A stretch of 64,000 bases of DNA from Stropharia rugosoannulata (Eukaryota > Basidiomycota > Agaricomycetes > Agaricales > Strophariaceae): the NCBI GenBank assembly GCA_028532985.1, contig JANCIK010000007.1, positions 310,001 to 374,000 of the forward strand. The letters run 5' to 3'. How positions within the stretch are numbered: the first letter of the stretch is position 1; each line of letters starts with the position of its first letter. Position numbers and translations under genes: made by a program. This document shows, piece by piece, positions 1-13,200 of the stretch. Under the pieces are notes generated by a model, which saw only the letters and a list, made by a program, of their open reading frames with translations, ran no database searches and was not told where the DNA came from.

Positions 1-548
1 TAGGACAGGTAGGATTAGGTGAATGTGTGGATCGGGCCTACGGATAATCCAGAATAAGGAATGTCATGATACCTTCGAATTTCATAGGTATGTCGCCTCA
101 TGCCCCGTGTACGATGACGCCTGGGACTTACACACCGAAGGTGATACGCTATGACTGTCTGGGCCAAATCTTGTCCCTGGGTGGCGTCAAGCTCGACGGG
201 CACGTATGAGAAATACGGCGAGGACATGCTGAGTTGGGCGGCGCGTTTCAATAAACAGTAATGCTGTTACTACAACTGCGCGAAGGATGCGATGAATGAT
301 GCTCTTGGAGTCTCAAGGATGCCCGTGCGTTTCTTCCTGTGCGAATTGTTTACATACTAAATTATAAACCCGCCAGTCTAACTTGTACTAGTATTAACGT
401 ATTAACATGCTGTGTTAATTAGTCTAACTTGACGATGTACCCAATGGAAGCCTATCAATTGATCCATTAGTGGACAGGAAGTCGTAAACTTGGCATATGA
501 ACAATATAAGAGCACGGACTTTTCTACGCAGAGGTTTAAACCCGCCCC
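1..548. other. Left-edge intergenic region
   Basis: No convincing gene seen. The short open frames here have no recognisable motif. The last 150 bases are presumably the promoter and 5' leader of the aspartic protease that starts at 549. A weak AATATAAG TATA-like word lies near 502. Confidence 0.5.
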
Positions 549-2294
549 ATGGTCTCCCCTGCTTTCCTCTCCCTTTTGGCCTGTGCCCTGTCGGTAGCTG
601 CGAGTACTGCAGATGCCGACTCAGCGCCAAGGAAGTTGCACCTAGCAAAACGCGTCAACACCACGAGTCTTCAGCGTCTATTGCACCATGACCGACTTCG
701 GGCCAGATACCTCAGGGAACGAGATCAGGCTGGACACCATCACCATCACCGCAACCACCACCACCGTCGTGCTAGGCAGCCTATCACCGACCAAGCTGTT
801 GGATATGTCGCGAACATTACCGTTGGGGACGAGGACCCCCCAAGTGTCTGTAAGACTTAAGTCCCATAAGTCCGCCCTTTATCCATTTAATCGGCTGACA
901 CGCCCCTTCTAGTTTTGGTAACGGTGGATACGGGAAGGTTATATTACTTTAAGTGACGTGTTATACAAGTATTCACCTTGAAACAGCTCGAATACATGGG
1001 TGGGAGCCACTCCAAACAACCCTTACGTTAATTCAAGCAGCACCATCCCAACAGGAGAGACGGTGGTGCGTCCTGTTTCTGTTCGTAATCACATCTCTGT
1101 CTGAACTAGCACAGTCAGTAAGCTACGGGTCTGGGTCCTTCTCCGGTAGGTCAACACACTAGTTATAACTGTTAAATGACATATAATCTCGGGATAGGTA
1201 ACGAATACCTCGACACCGTTACCCTTGCACCTCAACTGGTCATTTACAACCAATCGATCGGAGCAGCTTATGAGGCTACAGGTTTTCAAGGTTTAGACGG
1301 TATCCTTGGGTACATTTGCACTTGTACCTCTTCCTTTACTCTTTACTGACAAGCTCGCAGCATCGGTCCGCAGAACCTCACTATTAACACTCTCGCTCCG
1401 AATACACAGGACACGATACCAACCTTATCCGACAACCTGTTTGCGCAGCAAACTATCAAGAGCAACAGCATCGCCATCTCATTCGAGCCGACCAACGTTT
1501 TGAATGCCGTGAATGGGGAGATAACTTGGGGTATGTCGTGGTTCAATAACTTGCTCTGCACACCTGACATATTTCCCAAGGGGGCACTGATCCTGCCAGG
1601 TACATTGCTCCCATCACCTACGGGTGAGTACAGTATGAGCCTGGTAGCCAGGTATTGAGTTGCGCTATATTAACAATTTTCTCCACGACAGGGCGTTGAC
1701 TACGACGTATCCGTCAAACCAGTACTGGGGTGTGGATATGTCGGCGAAGTATGGAAATCATACAATATTCTCAACGACTGCGGGCATCGTCGATACCGGT
1801 AAGCATTCCATATACCACAAAGCGCCAGTTACCAGTTACTGAACTTTTTCTGTATATCAGGGACGACCCTCATCCTTGTAACGTCCGAAGCGTATACTAA
1901 ATACAAAGCTGCTACGGGCGGTGTCGATGACGCGAATACGGGTCTAGTCAGATTCACACCCGCGCAGTACGCTAAGCTCTCCAACCTGGTATTCACCTTC
2001 GCAGGCGTACGTCTTTGTTCCTCCTCCATGCACTCTGCCCTGCTCATTTTCTTCCAGGCTACCTTCGCTCTAACTCCCAACGCTCAAACTTGGCCCCGTT
2101 CGCTGAACATTAATATCGGTGGATCCTCCAATTTTTACTATGGCATCGTCAGCTCTTCTGGTGCAGCTACGGGGGTAGGAATGGACTTTATTTGCGGTTA
2201 CGCGTTTCTTGAAAGATTCTACTCTGTGTATGATACAGAACGGCAACGCGTTGGATTAGCTACTACCCCCTTCACCACAGCTATTATCAATTAA
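549..2294 (+). CDS. Secreted aspartic protease, pepsin family A1
   Basis: Pepsin-like endopeptidase, probably secreted. Exon 1 starts at ATG 549 with a hydrophobic signal peptide (residues 1 to about 20) and a basic propeptide. Introns are inferred at 850-912 and 938-986, with more downstream. The first catalytic motif, VDTGSSNTWVG, is assembled across the 938-986 intron, followed by the flap SYGSGSFSG. The second catalytic motif, GIVDTGTTL, spans another intron near 1799-1860. The C-terminus has the family hallmarks FICGYAFLERFYSVYD and RVGLA, ending at TAA 2294. The order and spacing fit a complete polyporopepsin-like enzyme of about 400 residues. The propeptide is odd in carrying His clusters at residues 63-67 and 70-72. 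A paralogue lies at 22275-24032 on the other strand. I see no frameshift, but the small exons need transcript support. Confidence 0.9.
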
Positions 2295-2615
2295 CGGCGT
2301 GTATACAATGCAATCGCGCTTCCGACTCCTTGTAGTCTAATGTATTATGCTACATTATATTGCCCCGTTGCGCGGAGATGCATGCACAATTGATATGCCC
2401 TCAAGCGATAGATTCTCGTTTAACAAAGACGCAGCGGAGCAGAACAGCGTCGGTTATTCATTAACGATTTTTAGTTGAACTTGTACTTGGAGCTAGGCCT
2501 GTCGGGCAGGTATATTCCATCTAGGCAATGAACAAATTAGCTTGGTAAGACTCGTTTCAAGCACGATATCCGTGTAAAGTCACAATGTTGGGGAATAACA
2601 AGTTGTATTCGCTAT
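2295..2615. other. Intergenic region
   Basis: Downstream sequence of the aspartic protease. It holds no gene and runs up to the target-site duplication of the neighbouring transposon. Confidence 0.5.
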
Positions 2616-2624
2616 GAATTCATG

Positions 2625-2789
2625 AGTGAAGGCTATTCACCCAGCAGTTTTTTCGAAACACGTGGTCAACCCGTCACGGGATATTTTTCCCATCTGCTAA
2701 CGTTGAACTTCACAAAAATGAACTACGAGCGTTTGACGAGCGTTGTCCTCGATGCATCGCCTTAAAGCTGCTTCAGGAGCCCTAGAGTA
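2625..2789 (+). repeat. Left terminal inverted repeat of the MITE
   Basis: 165-bp arm, beginning AGTGAAGGC, that matches the reverse complement of 3114-3278 with no difference found. The first 16 bases also contain a small internal hairpin (GTGAA...TTCAC). Confidence 0.9.
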
Positions 2790-3113
2790 CATAATTAGCC
2801 ATTTCTTATGTCACGTAGTACAGGTATTAACTGTGTTAACGCAATGTAAGCTGTGATGGCGTGTCCAACGTGAAGGCAAGCCCAAGGTGCACCTTGTCCA
2901 ATATCAACAATCTTTACACAGACAACATTAATCCGATTCAAGTAATAAATTCAAGCCTTGTATTTTGAACAAACTTTGTGGCATTCTGGAAAGTAAAGGA
3001 TCGGGAAAGCACCTTGCACATCCAATGCTAATCATAACAATACATCCCAATTATTTCCACTTGTACTGCGCGACATAATATAGACTGTGTGTAGATTGAA
3101 GTGGCTACTTATT

Positions 3114-3278
3114 TACTCTAGGGCTCCTGAAGCAGCTTTAAGGCGATGCATCGAGGACAACGCTCGTCAAACGCTCGTAGTTCATTTTTGTGAAGTTCAA
3201 CGTTAGCAGATGGGAAAAATATCCCGTGACGGGTTGACCACGTGTTTCGAAAAAACTGCTGGGTGAATAGCCTTCACT
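3114..3278 (-). repeat. Right terminal inverted repeat of the MITE
   Basis: 165-bp arm ending GCCTTCACT, an exact reverse complement of 2625-2789, followed directly by the second copy of GAATTCATG. Confidence 0.9.
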
Positions 3279-3287
3279 GAATTCATG

Positions 3288-3937
3288 TTCATCAGTGACG
3301 GTTTGCACGGAGATACAAAATATAAATGGTCTATCCGACTCTATTCATAGGACTTAAACTCACTCATCCATGACGTCTACCGAATTTAAATCTCAAGCAA
3401 GCTATCTTTACCAGTCCCTCTACCTTGACACGGAGAAGGCTGATATATGCCTGTTGAATCGCTAGTCCGACGACAGTGTAATGGCGTATGGGACGTAGCG
3501 GTGGGCTCGAACTCTGTGAGCTGGTCAAACTTAACTCAAGGAATCCGACATGGCGAATAAACGCGAGAGCTTGGGTGTACCAAGGTAAGGAGTACCTCCA
3601 CCCAACTGAGCATATGAATCACCGTCCACAGACTCCAGGCAGCACAAAAGCTTGGCCGGCACACAAGGCCCAGGCCCCAGATGCAACAAACAACTTCATG
3701 AACGCTGTTCCACCCCGCAGCTCTTTCATCAGGTCGACCACAACGTCAACAAAACATGGCTGAATCTGTTATTTCAGCGCTTATAGCTGATAGGGACTGT
3801 AAGTTGTACATGAGTTCATGCCTGTTCACGCGACTCTCCGCAACTTGATTGCAACCGGCATCATTTGTTTATTTGATGTACTCAAGGAGTTCATTTGAAT
3901 TTGTTCGCCTCTCTTTCTGCATCCACCATCCACTTAA
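3288..3937. other. Intergenic region
   Basis: No gene that I can support. The 91-residue open frame at 3488-3763 has no recognisable motif. The 3' part is presumably the promoter of the F-box-like pseudogene at 3938. Confidence 0.45.
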
Positions 3938-6803
3938 ATGCCGCTACCGCGTACAGATGCATTCGTCTTCGGAGAGCTCGATCAGGACGATTTTATCGCG
4001 CATGTTTCTGGGTACAAACCGCGACGGGTTGGGTTTAAAGGTACGCTTGCTCTGATGGGCTTTCATAGCGGTGTTTGAGATGTCTTTGTAGGCAACTATG
4101 TTGCTCACTATCTCTTTTCGACACATAGAGAGAGGTACCGGAAATGTTGGCCCAAGTCTATGAACAATCTGTCCAAGCTGGTGACAAAGTTTCCGCCAGA
4201 ACTATTGTTGCTTGTAAGTATATCAGTTTGAATGTTATATCGGTTCGCTCTTAACGATTCTCAGATTCTCGAACATCTCCATCCCATAGACTTATATCAC
4301 CTTGTTCAAACAACGTGGCACTTTAGAAACTTACTACTCAGTAAAGGCTCATCTCCAATATGGAAGAACAGCTTCTTGGCACACCCCGATATTTTACGCT
4401 ATCCTGACGATGTCTCACCGCCGAAGTGGGTTTCGTTACTTTTTGGGCCAGCTACTTGCGACGTCAGTTATCCGATTCCTCTTGGACGCATACATTTTCA
4501 CATTTGAGGAACTCTAGAAATGCGGAGCTGCTTACACCCTCGTAGACTTTGCTTATCGAGAAAGAAGATGCATCCAATGTCACTCATTTGTAGGTTCAGT
4601 CAACAGGATGGATCCAGTTTTAGATTGTTAATTTTTTCGGTCAGGAATTCTTCTACCCATCCGCGGTCCACATGCTATCTCCCATCGACGGCATCATTCA
4701 AAGGTACCCCGTCATTGAGGACTTTATCTGGCGTCTATTGCGGAAGACTTTTAAAACCAAGTGTAAACCCTTCATTTACCTCTTTCTGTTGTTGACTCAT
4801 TTTTTTTATCAAGCTGCATATATGTATCCGACTTTTGGCGACTACGAGACTAATACGCCGAAATACTCAACCAAGGATGTAGTCGAAATGGCCCAGAAAC
4901 TATATGCCTTAATGGAGGCCTCGGGTGAACACTCTCGTCAAGCATTCCAACAATTTGTTCGGGAGAAGGAAGCTCTCGCTGACGATTACATGAAGGTAAT
5001 AATTTTTATGAACCATATTTGTATAAATTATTTACCCTTTTCCAGTGTGTAATGCGATGCGAAAGATGGTCAGATATGATTTACTTAAGATGCAATTCAC
5101 GCTACCAAAAATCTGTTGCCAGGGCACTTGATGTGTTAGTACCCTTTGAACTGCTCCTCTACGTACCTTCTATTATCTAACGAACATATGTGTGCAGAGC
5201 CCAAAAGAAGTGTATTCGTCGGGGTTATGATAAATCGGATATAATCAGAGTCCGCGAGAGCATTGAAGATAGCAGCCTTTTCGAATGGTCGGATCGCACA
5301 GCATATAAATTAAGCAGAATTGGTGAGCGACTTGACTCTTCGCCAGTGATCACTGATTGACTGTACCCTGCAGATACCAAAAACCTATGCATAGAATTTG
5401 ACAGACGTGTGCAGCTACAACAAATTATGCAACAAAAAGAGCAAGGAAGAAATGCATGGAACGCCCGTGCGTACGTGGCATCGGTCAAATATAAGCAAAT
5501 TGCATCGAAATACTTGAAGTTGTCATCATTCGTGCCAAATAACCGCCTTATGTTCAAATTACCATTAATTCGAGAGTTCGTGGCAGACGAAGCGTACAAA
5601 TATGTACACGAACGGAACACGGACAACTTCCCGGATGATACCACGCAAGAACAGATTATTCAGTTCATCAGCGATACCATAGCAGATAGAAAAAGGACTC
5701 TCGCAAAACTCGTACATAGTGCGGGCTTTGTCTCCCCACAGCAACTGGATAACCCCACGGCCGTTTTGAACCTCGCAACGGCTTTGTTTGAAAAATCATG
5801 CATTAGCAAAGACCAGATCTTCATAGGATGGGACGACGCAGGGAAGGATAAAAGTTGGTGCGACGAACTGATGGCGCCGCATCTCACGTATTACCCTCCT
5901 ATCGGGGTACACCTTTTTGTGCCCCCACATTATCTAACTTACAGCAAAGTTGGACGCCAGGCTCTTCAGGTAATCGCGGGTCTGCTCAGTCTAGACTTGA
6001 GTTCCGCCCAGATTGAGGACCTCGATTCAATGAACCGCCGTTTCTTCTGCAAAACTTGCGGGTTATATAGAAATGGTTCGGTTTACGGGCTTGACGCGAT
6101 GAACTGGAGGGAATGTGTACGTGCACTTTAATATGTTCATCTGCGACGGTGCTAAACCTGTAGTATTCCAGCTCCAGCACACCTTCTTATCTCAAAATTT
6201 TTCGGAGTTGGCACAATGCTCCCATCCGTCTTTCGACGTTGCCTCTGATGAACTGACCAAATCTATTCTATTCCTAGAGAAGCCGTGGCCATTTGATTGG
6301 GAGGATGCATGGTTCTGTTTGCATTGCACGGATTTTCCTCGTATACGGTGTAAACGGTCAGAGGTAGTCACCCATGTCCGTAAAGTGTAAGTCTAATATA
6401 ACTTGCTGCTTTGACTAGGTTGTTAACACGCATCTAACTTTCCCCTCTAGGCACGATGTACGGAAGCCGGTGAGGGGGACTGACTTTCTTTACGAACCCC
6501 GTCCCCATGAAGAAACCGACCACGAAATGTTTTTTGTTGGTCTGGCAGAAAACTCAAACTACCGTTGTTTGCGCTGTCCGGCGGAGACAAAATCCCTGCG
6601 ACTCTGGCAGCACGAGAATGTGCGCCAACACCTCGTTGATGCGTATGTGTTTTTGCCACTGTTGACGTTGGGGTTTGAAAATGCTGAAAATGGTGAACAG
6701 GCATAAAGTGCAACGGGACGAGCAGAAAAAGGGTATTGACTTGAAGAAAGTCAATGCTGTGGCAGACGAAGCTTGGACAAGAGAAGCTTACGATTGTGTC
6801 TAA
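3938..6803 (+). pseudogene. F-box-like protein, copy 1, disrupted
   Basis: Multi-exon gene clearly paralogous to the intact copy at 7091-9987. ATG 3938 opens MPLPRTDAFVFGELDQD, followed by introns near 4039-4091 and 4211-4263. The F-box-like core is PPELLLLILEHLHPIDLYHL. Later exons keep Cys-rich motifs (FFCKTCG, FCLHCTDF, RCLRCP...H...H) that may bind zinc. In the exon around 4440-4590 the frame breaks: a stretch of 34 bases replaces 27 in the paralogue, giving TGA at 4505-4507. The frame that matches the paralogue also carries TAG at 4515-4517 where copy 2 has CAG. Downstream exons remain open up to TAA 6803. Splicing out a GTCAGT...CTAG segment could bypass the break but would delete conserved residues. 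F-box proteins normally recruit substrates to SCF ubiquitin ligases; that role is inferred. Confidence 0.7.
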
Positions 6804-7090
6804 CGTTCGCGCGCAGAGCCTGGCGACCAAGGGTCGAGGCATAGATTACAAAATTGCTACCCTTTTCACTAGGACAGGAGCGCTTAACACAGTCGCACTT
6901 CCGCCTGCCTGTAGCCTCATGTATTAAGTTACTGTCGTGCATGCCAGCTGATTATGATGACTGTTTTGGTTATTTCATCGACTACTAAATATAGTCTATT
7001 AATCCAGTGACTGGGGAAATCACACGACCGTCTTGCAACCACATCTGTTTACTTGGTTCTTGTTCACTTCCTTTCGCCTTCACCATCTAA

Positions 7091-9987
7091 ATGGAGGCAC
7101 TTCATTCAGATGTATTTGTCTTTGGGCAAGTTAACAAAGAAGATTGGCTTGCAAATGTCTCTGGTTGTACCAAGCCGCACCGAATTGGGTTTAAAGGTAT
7201 GTTTACTGTATGTAAATGATTTCCATAGTGGTCTGTAATATGGGTTTGCAGGCAACTACGTCGCTCATTATACCTTCTTAACACACAGAAAGAAGTACCG
7301 GAAATATTGGTCCAAGTCTATCACTATGTCCGAGATCGTAGCAAACCTTCCACAGGAATTATTGCTATTGGTAAGTACGACAGTATAGATAATTCCGTTT
7401 GCTCCTGATACAAACGGTTTGCAGATCCTCGAACATCTCCATCCCATAGACCTGTACCACTGTATTCAGACAACACGAGAGTTTAGAAACCTGTTACTCA
7501 ACAAAGGCTCGGCCGCAATATGGGAAAACAGCTTCTTAGCTCACCCAGATATTCCGTTCTATCCTGAAGACGTCTCGCCGCCGAAGTGGGTTTCGCTACT
7601 CTTTGCCCCAGACACTTGCGACGTCAGTTATCTTATCCCTTTGGGTGCAGCTAATCTTACCCTTTATCAGAAATGCGGCACATTGTTCACTCATGTGGAT
7701 TTCGTATATCGAGAAAGAGTATGCATGGAGTGTAACTCATCTGTAAGTTCTTTAAATGGATCCGGTTTCTCAGATAATTATGTATTTTGTTCGGATAGAA
7801 ACTCTTTTACGATTCGAGTGAAAATCTGCTATCTCCTATCAACCATATAATTCGACGATATCCCGAGGTTGAGCTTGTCATTTGGCGTCTCTTGCGTAGG
7901 ACTTTCCGGTCATCAAGTATGGTTTTCGTTTTCTCCTGGCGTACATTAATTTTGTTTATCTAGGCGCATATCAATGTACGACTATTAGCGAGTACGACTT
8001 GTCTACGCCAAAATATTTGAAGAAGGATGTAATAGAAATGGCACAGAAACTGTACAGTCTACTTGAGAATTCCGGTGAAGACTCTCGCCAAGCGTTGAGA
8101 CAGTTTGTCATAGAAAAAGAAGCTGACGCTACGCAATACATGGAGGTATGCTTTTTTCTGAATCGTAGCTATATATTCTATATTCACTCCTTTGCAGTAT
8201 GTGAAGAGGTGTGAAACATGGTCGAATGACATCTATTTTACATGTCAGTTACTTTACGAAGAGTCTGTCTCCAGGGTACTTGCTGCGTTAGTACCCGTTA
8301 TAGTCCTCTGCTCATATGCAATTTTCCCAAAAGTTTCTTTGCAGGTGTGAGAAGGATTTGGTCTGTCGAGGCCACGACCTGTCAGACATAAGCGAAGCTC
8401 GCCGTCAATTGACAGAGAGTCCTTTGCTGTCATGGTCGCATAGCAGAGCATATAAATTGAACAAAAGAGGTGAGTATCTCGACTGTTCATACATAGCTAA
8501 ACACTTCTTACGTTTATTCTATACAGATACTAGACACGTCCTCTCGGCATTGGAAAAGGAATCACGGTGCCAGCAAAGCAAGCGGGAAAATGCACTAGGT
8601 GAAAATGCATACAACCACCGCATTTTTATAACGCTGTTGAAATATAGAGAGATTGCGTTGCGATACTTGAAGCCAGAGTTGGCATCATTCGTGCCAAATT
8701 ACCGCTCTACTCTCAACCTGCCGGTAATTCAAGGGTTTGTCGGCGATAAATCATACAGACACGTAGGCGAGCTGAAGGTAGAAAAGTTCCCAGAAACAGA
8801 GGCACGGGAACACATAATTCATTTCATCCATGAAGTGATAGAAGATAGAAAACGGACTCTTGCGGAGCTTGTACACACTGCTTGCATCGAATCGTCACAG
8901 AAATTCGGTACTGCTGCAGAAGTCTTGAAGCTCGCAATGGCTTTGTTCGAGAAAACATGCAATTCTGAAAATCAAATTCTCATCGGGTGGGACGATGCGG
9001 GGAAGAACATTTTGTGGTGCCACGAAGACACCCACATACTGCCATATCCGGACGGCACCAGTACTCTCCCCAGTGATCCCGTTTATCATTTGAAATACAG
9101 CATGACTGCGCGTCGCTCTCTGGATGTGATAGCGGGTCTACTTGCCATAGACTTGAGCTCCTCCCAAATTCAGGACCTCGACTCAATAAACCGCCGATTC
9201 TTCTGCAAAAGTTGTACGCTGTCCAACAAGCGCTCCGTCTATGGCCTTTACGCAATGAACTGGAGGGAATGTGTAAGTGTGCGATGTAAATTTATTTAAT
9301 AAGCATGCTGAATATCCGTTCCAGATCCAGCATACATTCGCTGCTCAAAGCGAGACAGAGCTTTCTCATTGTCGTGTACCATTATTCGATATTGCGTCGG
9401 ACGAACTGACCGAGTCTATACTGTTTTTGGAGAAGCCATGGCCAAATCATTGGGAAGAGGCTTGGTTCTGCAGGTATTGCTCAGAGTTTCTCAACGACCA
9501 TTGCACACGGCCAGAGGTCGTCTCACATATCCGAGAAGAGTAAGTCAGACTTAAGGCGGTGGCAGTTTTTACAACGCCTCACAATTTCTGGATTTACCTT
9601 CTAGACATGGCGTACAAAAACCAGCTAGTGGGACAGATATTCTCTACGAACCCCACTACGGGTGTGAAACCAAACGAGAAATGCTTTTTGTTGGCCTGGA
9701 GGAAATATCAAATTACCGTTGTTTGCGCTGTCCGGCACAGACAAAGTCCCTGCGTCTTTGGCGGTTCGAGGATCTCCGGCGACATCTCGTTGATGCGTAA
9801 GTACTGGTACCACTATTAAAGTAATTTTGACATTCTGAGAAAAGTGAATAGGCATAAAGCGCCACGCGGCGAACAGGAAGAGGGTGTTGATTGGAAGAAA
9901 ATCAATCCTGTTGCAGACAATGTATGGATAAGAGAGGCCTACAATCGCGCCAAAAACGCAGAGGGCAAGCAAGCTGCGCCAGGCTAG
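7091..9987 (+). CDS. F-box-like protein, copy 2
   Basis: Intact tandem paralogue of 3938-6803. ATG 7091 is followed by a first intron at 7197-7251. The second intron ends just before ILEHLHPIDLYHCIQTT, so the F-box-like motif LPQELLLLILEHLHPIDLY is built across it. The mid-region has a C-x2-C pair (VCMECN). The large exon around 8530-9270 carries SFVPNYRSTLNLP and ends with FFCKSC. The last exons have FCRYCSEF and RCPAQTKSLRL, resembling scattered zinc ligands. Stop TAG 9985-9987. The intron at about 8469-8526 is a multiple of three with no stop, so it could be retained without frameshift. The expected role is substrate adaptor of a Skp1-cullin ligase. The C-terminal two thirds have no named domain I recognise. 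Agaricomycetes have large families of such proteins. Confidence 0.7.
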
Positions 9988-10604
9988 AGAACGTTGTTTG
10001 TAATGTCCCGAACGAAAAACCTTCAGTTGAGGTTGAAGGAGGACTTGTGCTAGTAAGTAAGTATAACAAGTATTCAGCTTCCCTCATTGCTACGAAGACA
10101 TAAGACCGCGCCACACAATTTAGTCGAAGGCATTGACTGGATGAAGGTCAAGTCCAAGGAATGTCGATGAGGATTGGATACTACATGGACAATAAGTACA
10201 TGGAACAATGCGTGACTTGCCGTTTGACGCGTGTGCGCTACTCATTTCCGATTACCATGTTGCAATTTGAGATAAGCTTAGATTGAAAACTCTTGATATA
10301 CTAGTACATGTTACAGCGCTTGTCTAATCCGTAGAAGAAAACACAATGATCGACGCAACAATGACTGAGTCCAAATGGAGCACAACGACGTCCGGAATGT
10401 TGCGTGATGGCCGTGTGTTCCCCGATTCGGGTGCCAGGGATATGTATACTCACTTCAACATAGCAGTCTTCTTTGGCGTAGATGCCGTCCTCATGACGCG
10501 TTTTTCTGAGGAACGGCCATGAAGCTGAATAAATCTGCGGTTAATACGTTCCGATGGTCTCAGGTGACATGTTGTCCATGCATAAGACCCTACTGGTGTA
10601 GGTG
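9988..10604. other. Intergenic region between F-box-like and reductase genes
   Basis: No supported gene. It ends in the promoter of the first aldo-keto reductase. Confidence 0.45.
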
Positions 10605-10612
10605 TATAAAAG
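10605..10612 (+). promoter_or_regulatory. TATA box of aldo-keto reductase 1
   Basis: TATAAAAG lies 74 bp upstream of ATG 10679. The same octamer occurs 79 bp upstream of the equivalent position in the tandem paralogue, so it is conserved between the copies. Confidence 0.7.
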
Positions 10613-10678
10613 AGTGAAGCTGATCGTTTCTATCATCCCACAGATCCACTCTACTACTACATAACAGTACCCTCAGAT

Positions 10679-12165
<1,487 letters not shown>

Positions 12166-13121
12166 AGGGTAGCATGTAGTATCGTGCCCGTTTTGTCTGT
12201 CCTATAATGTAATAGAAGCTATGAATCATATGGCAATCTTGCCCCACTTAAATTATTTTCTTCCGTATTGAATTAGCGAAACGATTAAGTAAATATCAGT
12301 AATAATGTAGCATCATTGTAAGGTCAAGATGGAAGTTCATGACAGCAACTTAGTACGTTGACCGGATCTTCATAGATAAATTCACATTTTTAGCCTATGC
12401 TGGACGGTCGCAGAAGCAGCTGTACGACAAGGTAAACATAAACATAAGTACTCGTGGGATTGGGGTGTGTTATATCCAAATTATTCGCCTGCATTTACTG
12501 GGTTTGACGGGGACTTGGGAAGACAGCATGTTACACGACAGTTCTCCGTACGTGAGCTATTCAATTGTCCTCAACGTGGGTCTACATATAGGCGCACGCA
12601 AAGCTGTTTCAATTTATAGATGGGGCAGAAAAGGGCTTCACGGTTGGGCCTGCCTGCTTTCCCACACAAGAATGAAATGTCGGCGTACTATCAATAGAAC
12701 TCCTAATCGGGTGACTCGTATACCAAGTGGATATTTCTAAAAATACCGCTCACAATTGACTCAATCAGCCGTCGGCACCGCTCCTCAGTGCCAAAAATTC
12801 CTAAAGCTGACAGGAAGATGCTAAGCCATAAAGCTCATTCTCGACGGATGATTACACAAATACTTCCGTGTGAGCCCATTCCTGCCCATTCCATCACGCC
12901 TAGTGGCATGCCGGCAGGCTACGTGTGTTTTCGAAGAGTAGCCAAGGGATTCGTTGCATTCGATTTACAAATCTTGAACCATCGTAGTGGATACATGCTA
13001 TGACGCTTTGTAAACTTCTTGAGCTGATACCGATCCGTGCGCATACACCCGCAAGGTCGAAAATTTCATATCTTGTTTGGGTGGTTCTCAATTTCGCAAA
13101 GTAACTCTTGGATCTGTGGAG
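12166..13121. other. Intergenic region between the reductases
   Basis: About 950 bp with no convincing gene. The 91-residue frame at 12465-12740 and the 71-residue frame at 12788-13003 lack recognisable motifs. Confidence 0.5.
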
Positions 13122-13129
13122 TATAAAAG
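13122..13129 (+). promoter_or_regulatory. TATA box of aldo-keto reductase 2
   Basis: TATAAAAG in the same position relative to the coding start as in reductase 1. It lies downstream of the in-frame ATG at 13108, so transcripts starting about 30 bp after it would not contain that ATG. Confidence 0.7.
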
Positions 13130-13200
13130 GTCAGAAACACAGCAACATTCCTCGCCTTTCTTGCTACCAAGTAATTCACTCTAACTTGCTAACTTCTACC

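Larger units (their letters stand above)
2616..3287. mobile_element. Non-autonomous Mutator-like DNA transposon (MITE)
   Basis: Two 165-bp arms (2625-2789 and 3114-3278) are exact reverse complements of each other by eye. They enclose about 324 bp with no coding capacity. The 9-mer GAATTCATG lies immediately outside both arms (2616-2624 and 3279-3287) as a direct repeat, which is a target-site duplication. Long inverted repeats plus a 9-bp duplication are characteristic of Mutator-like elements (MULEs). With no transposase, this is a non-autonomous copy that must have been moved in trans. The lack of any difference between the arms suggests recent insertion. The superfamily assignment rests only on duplication length and repeat length. 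Confidence 0.85.

Noticed and set aside
3481..3560. Possible tRNA from the GGCTCGAACTC word
   Set aside because: It resembles a T-loop in reverse, but the flanking bases do not pair and no A box or acceptor stem is visible.
13108..13200. ATG at 13108 as the real start of aldo-keto reductase 2
   Set aside because: It is in frame, but lies upstream of the conserved TATA box and adds 31 residues with no counterpart in the paralogue.
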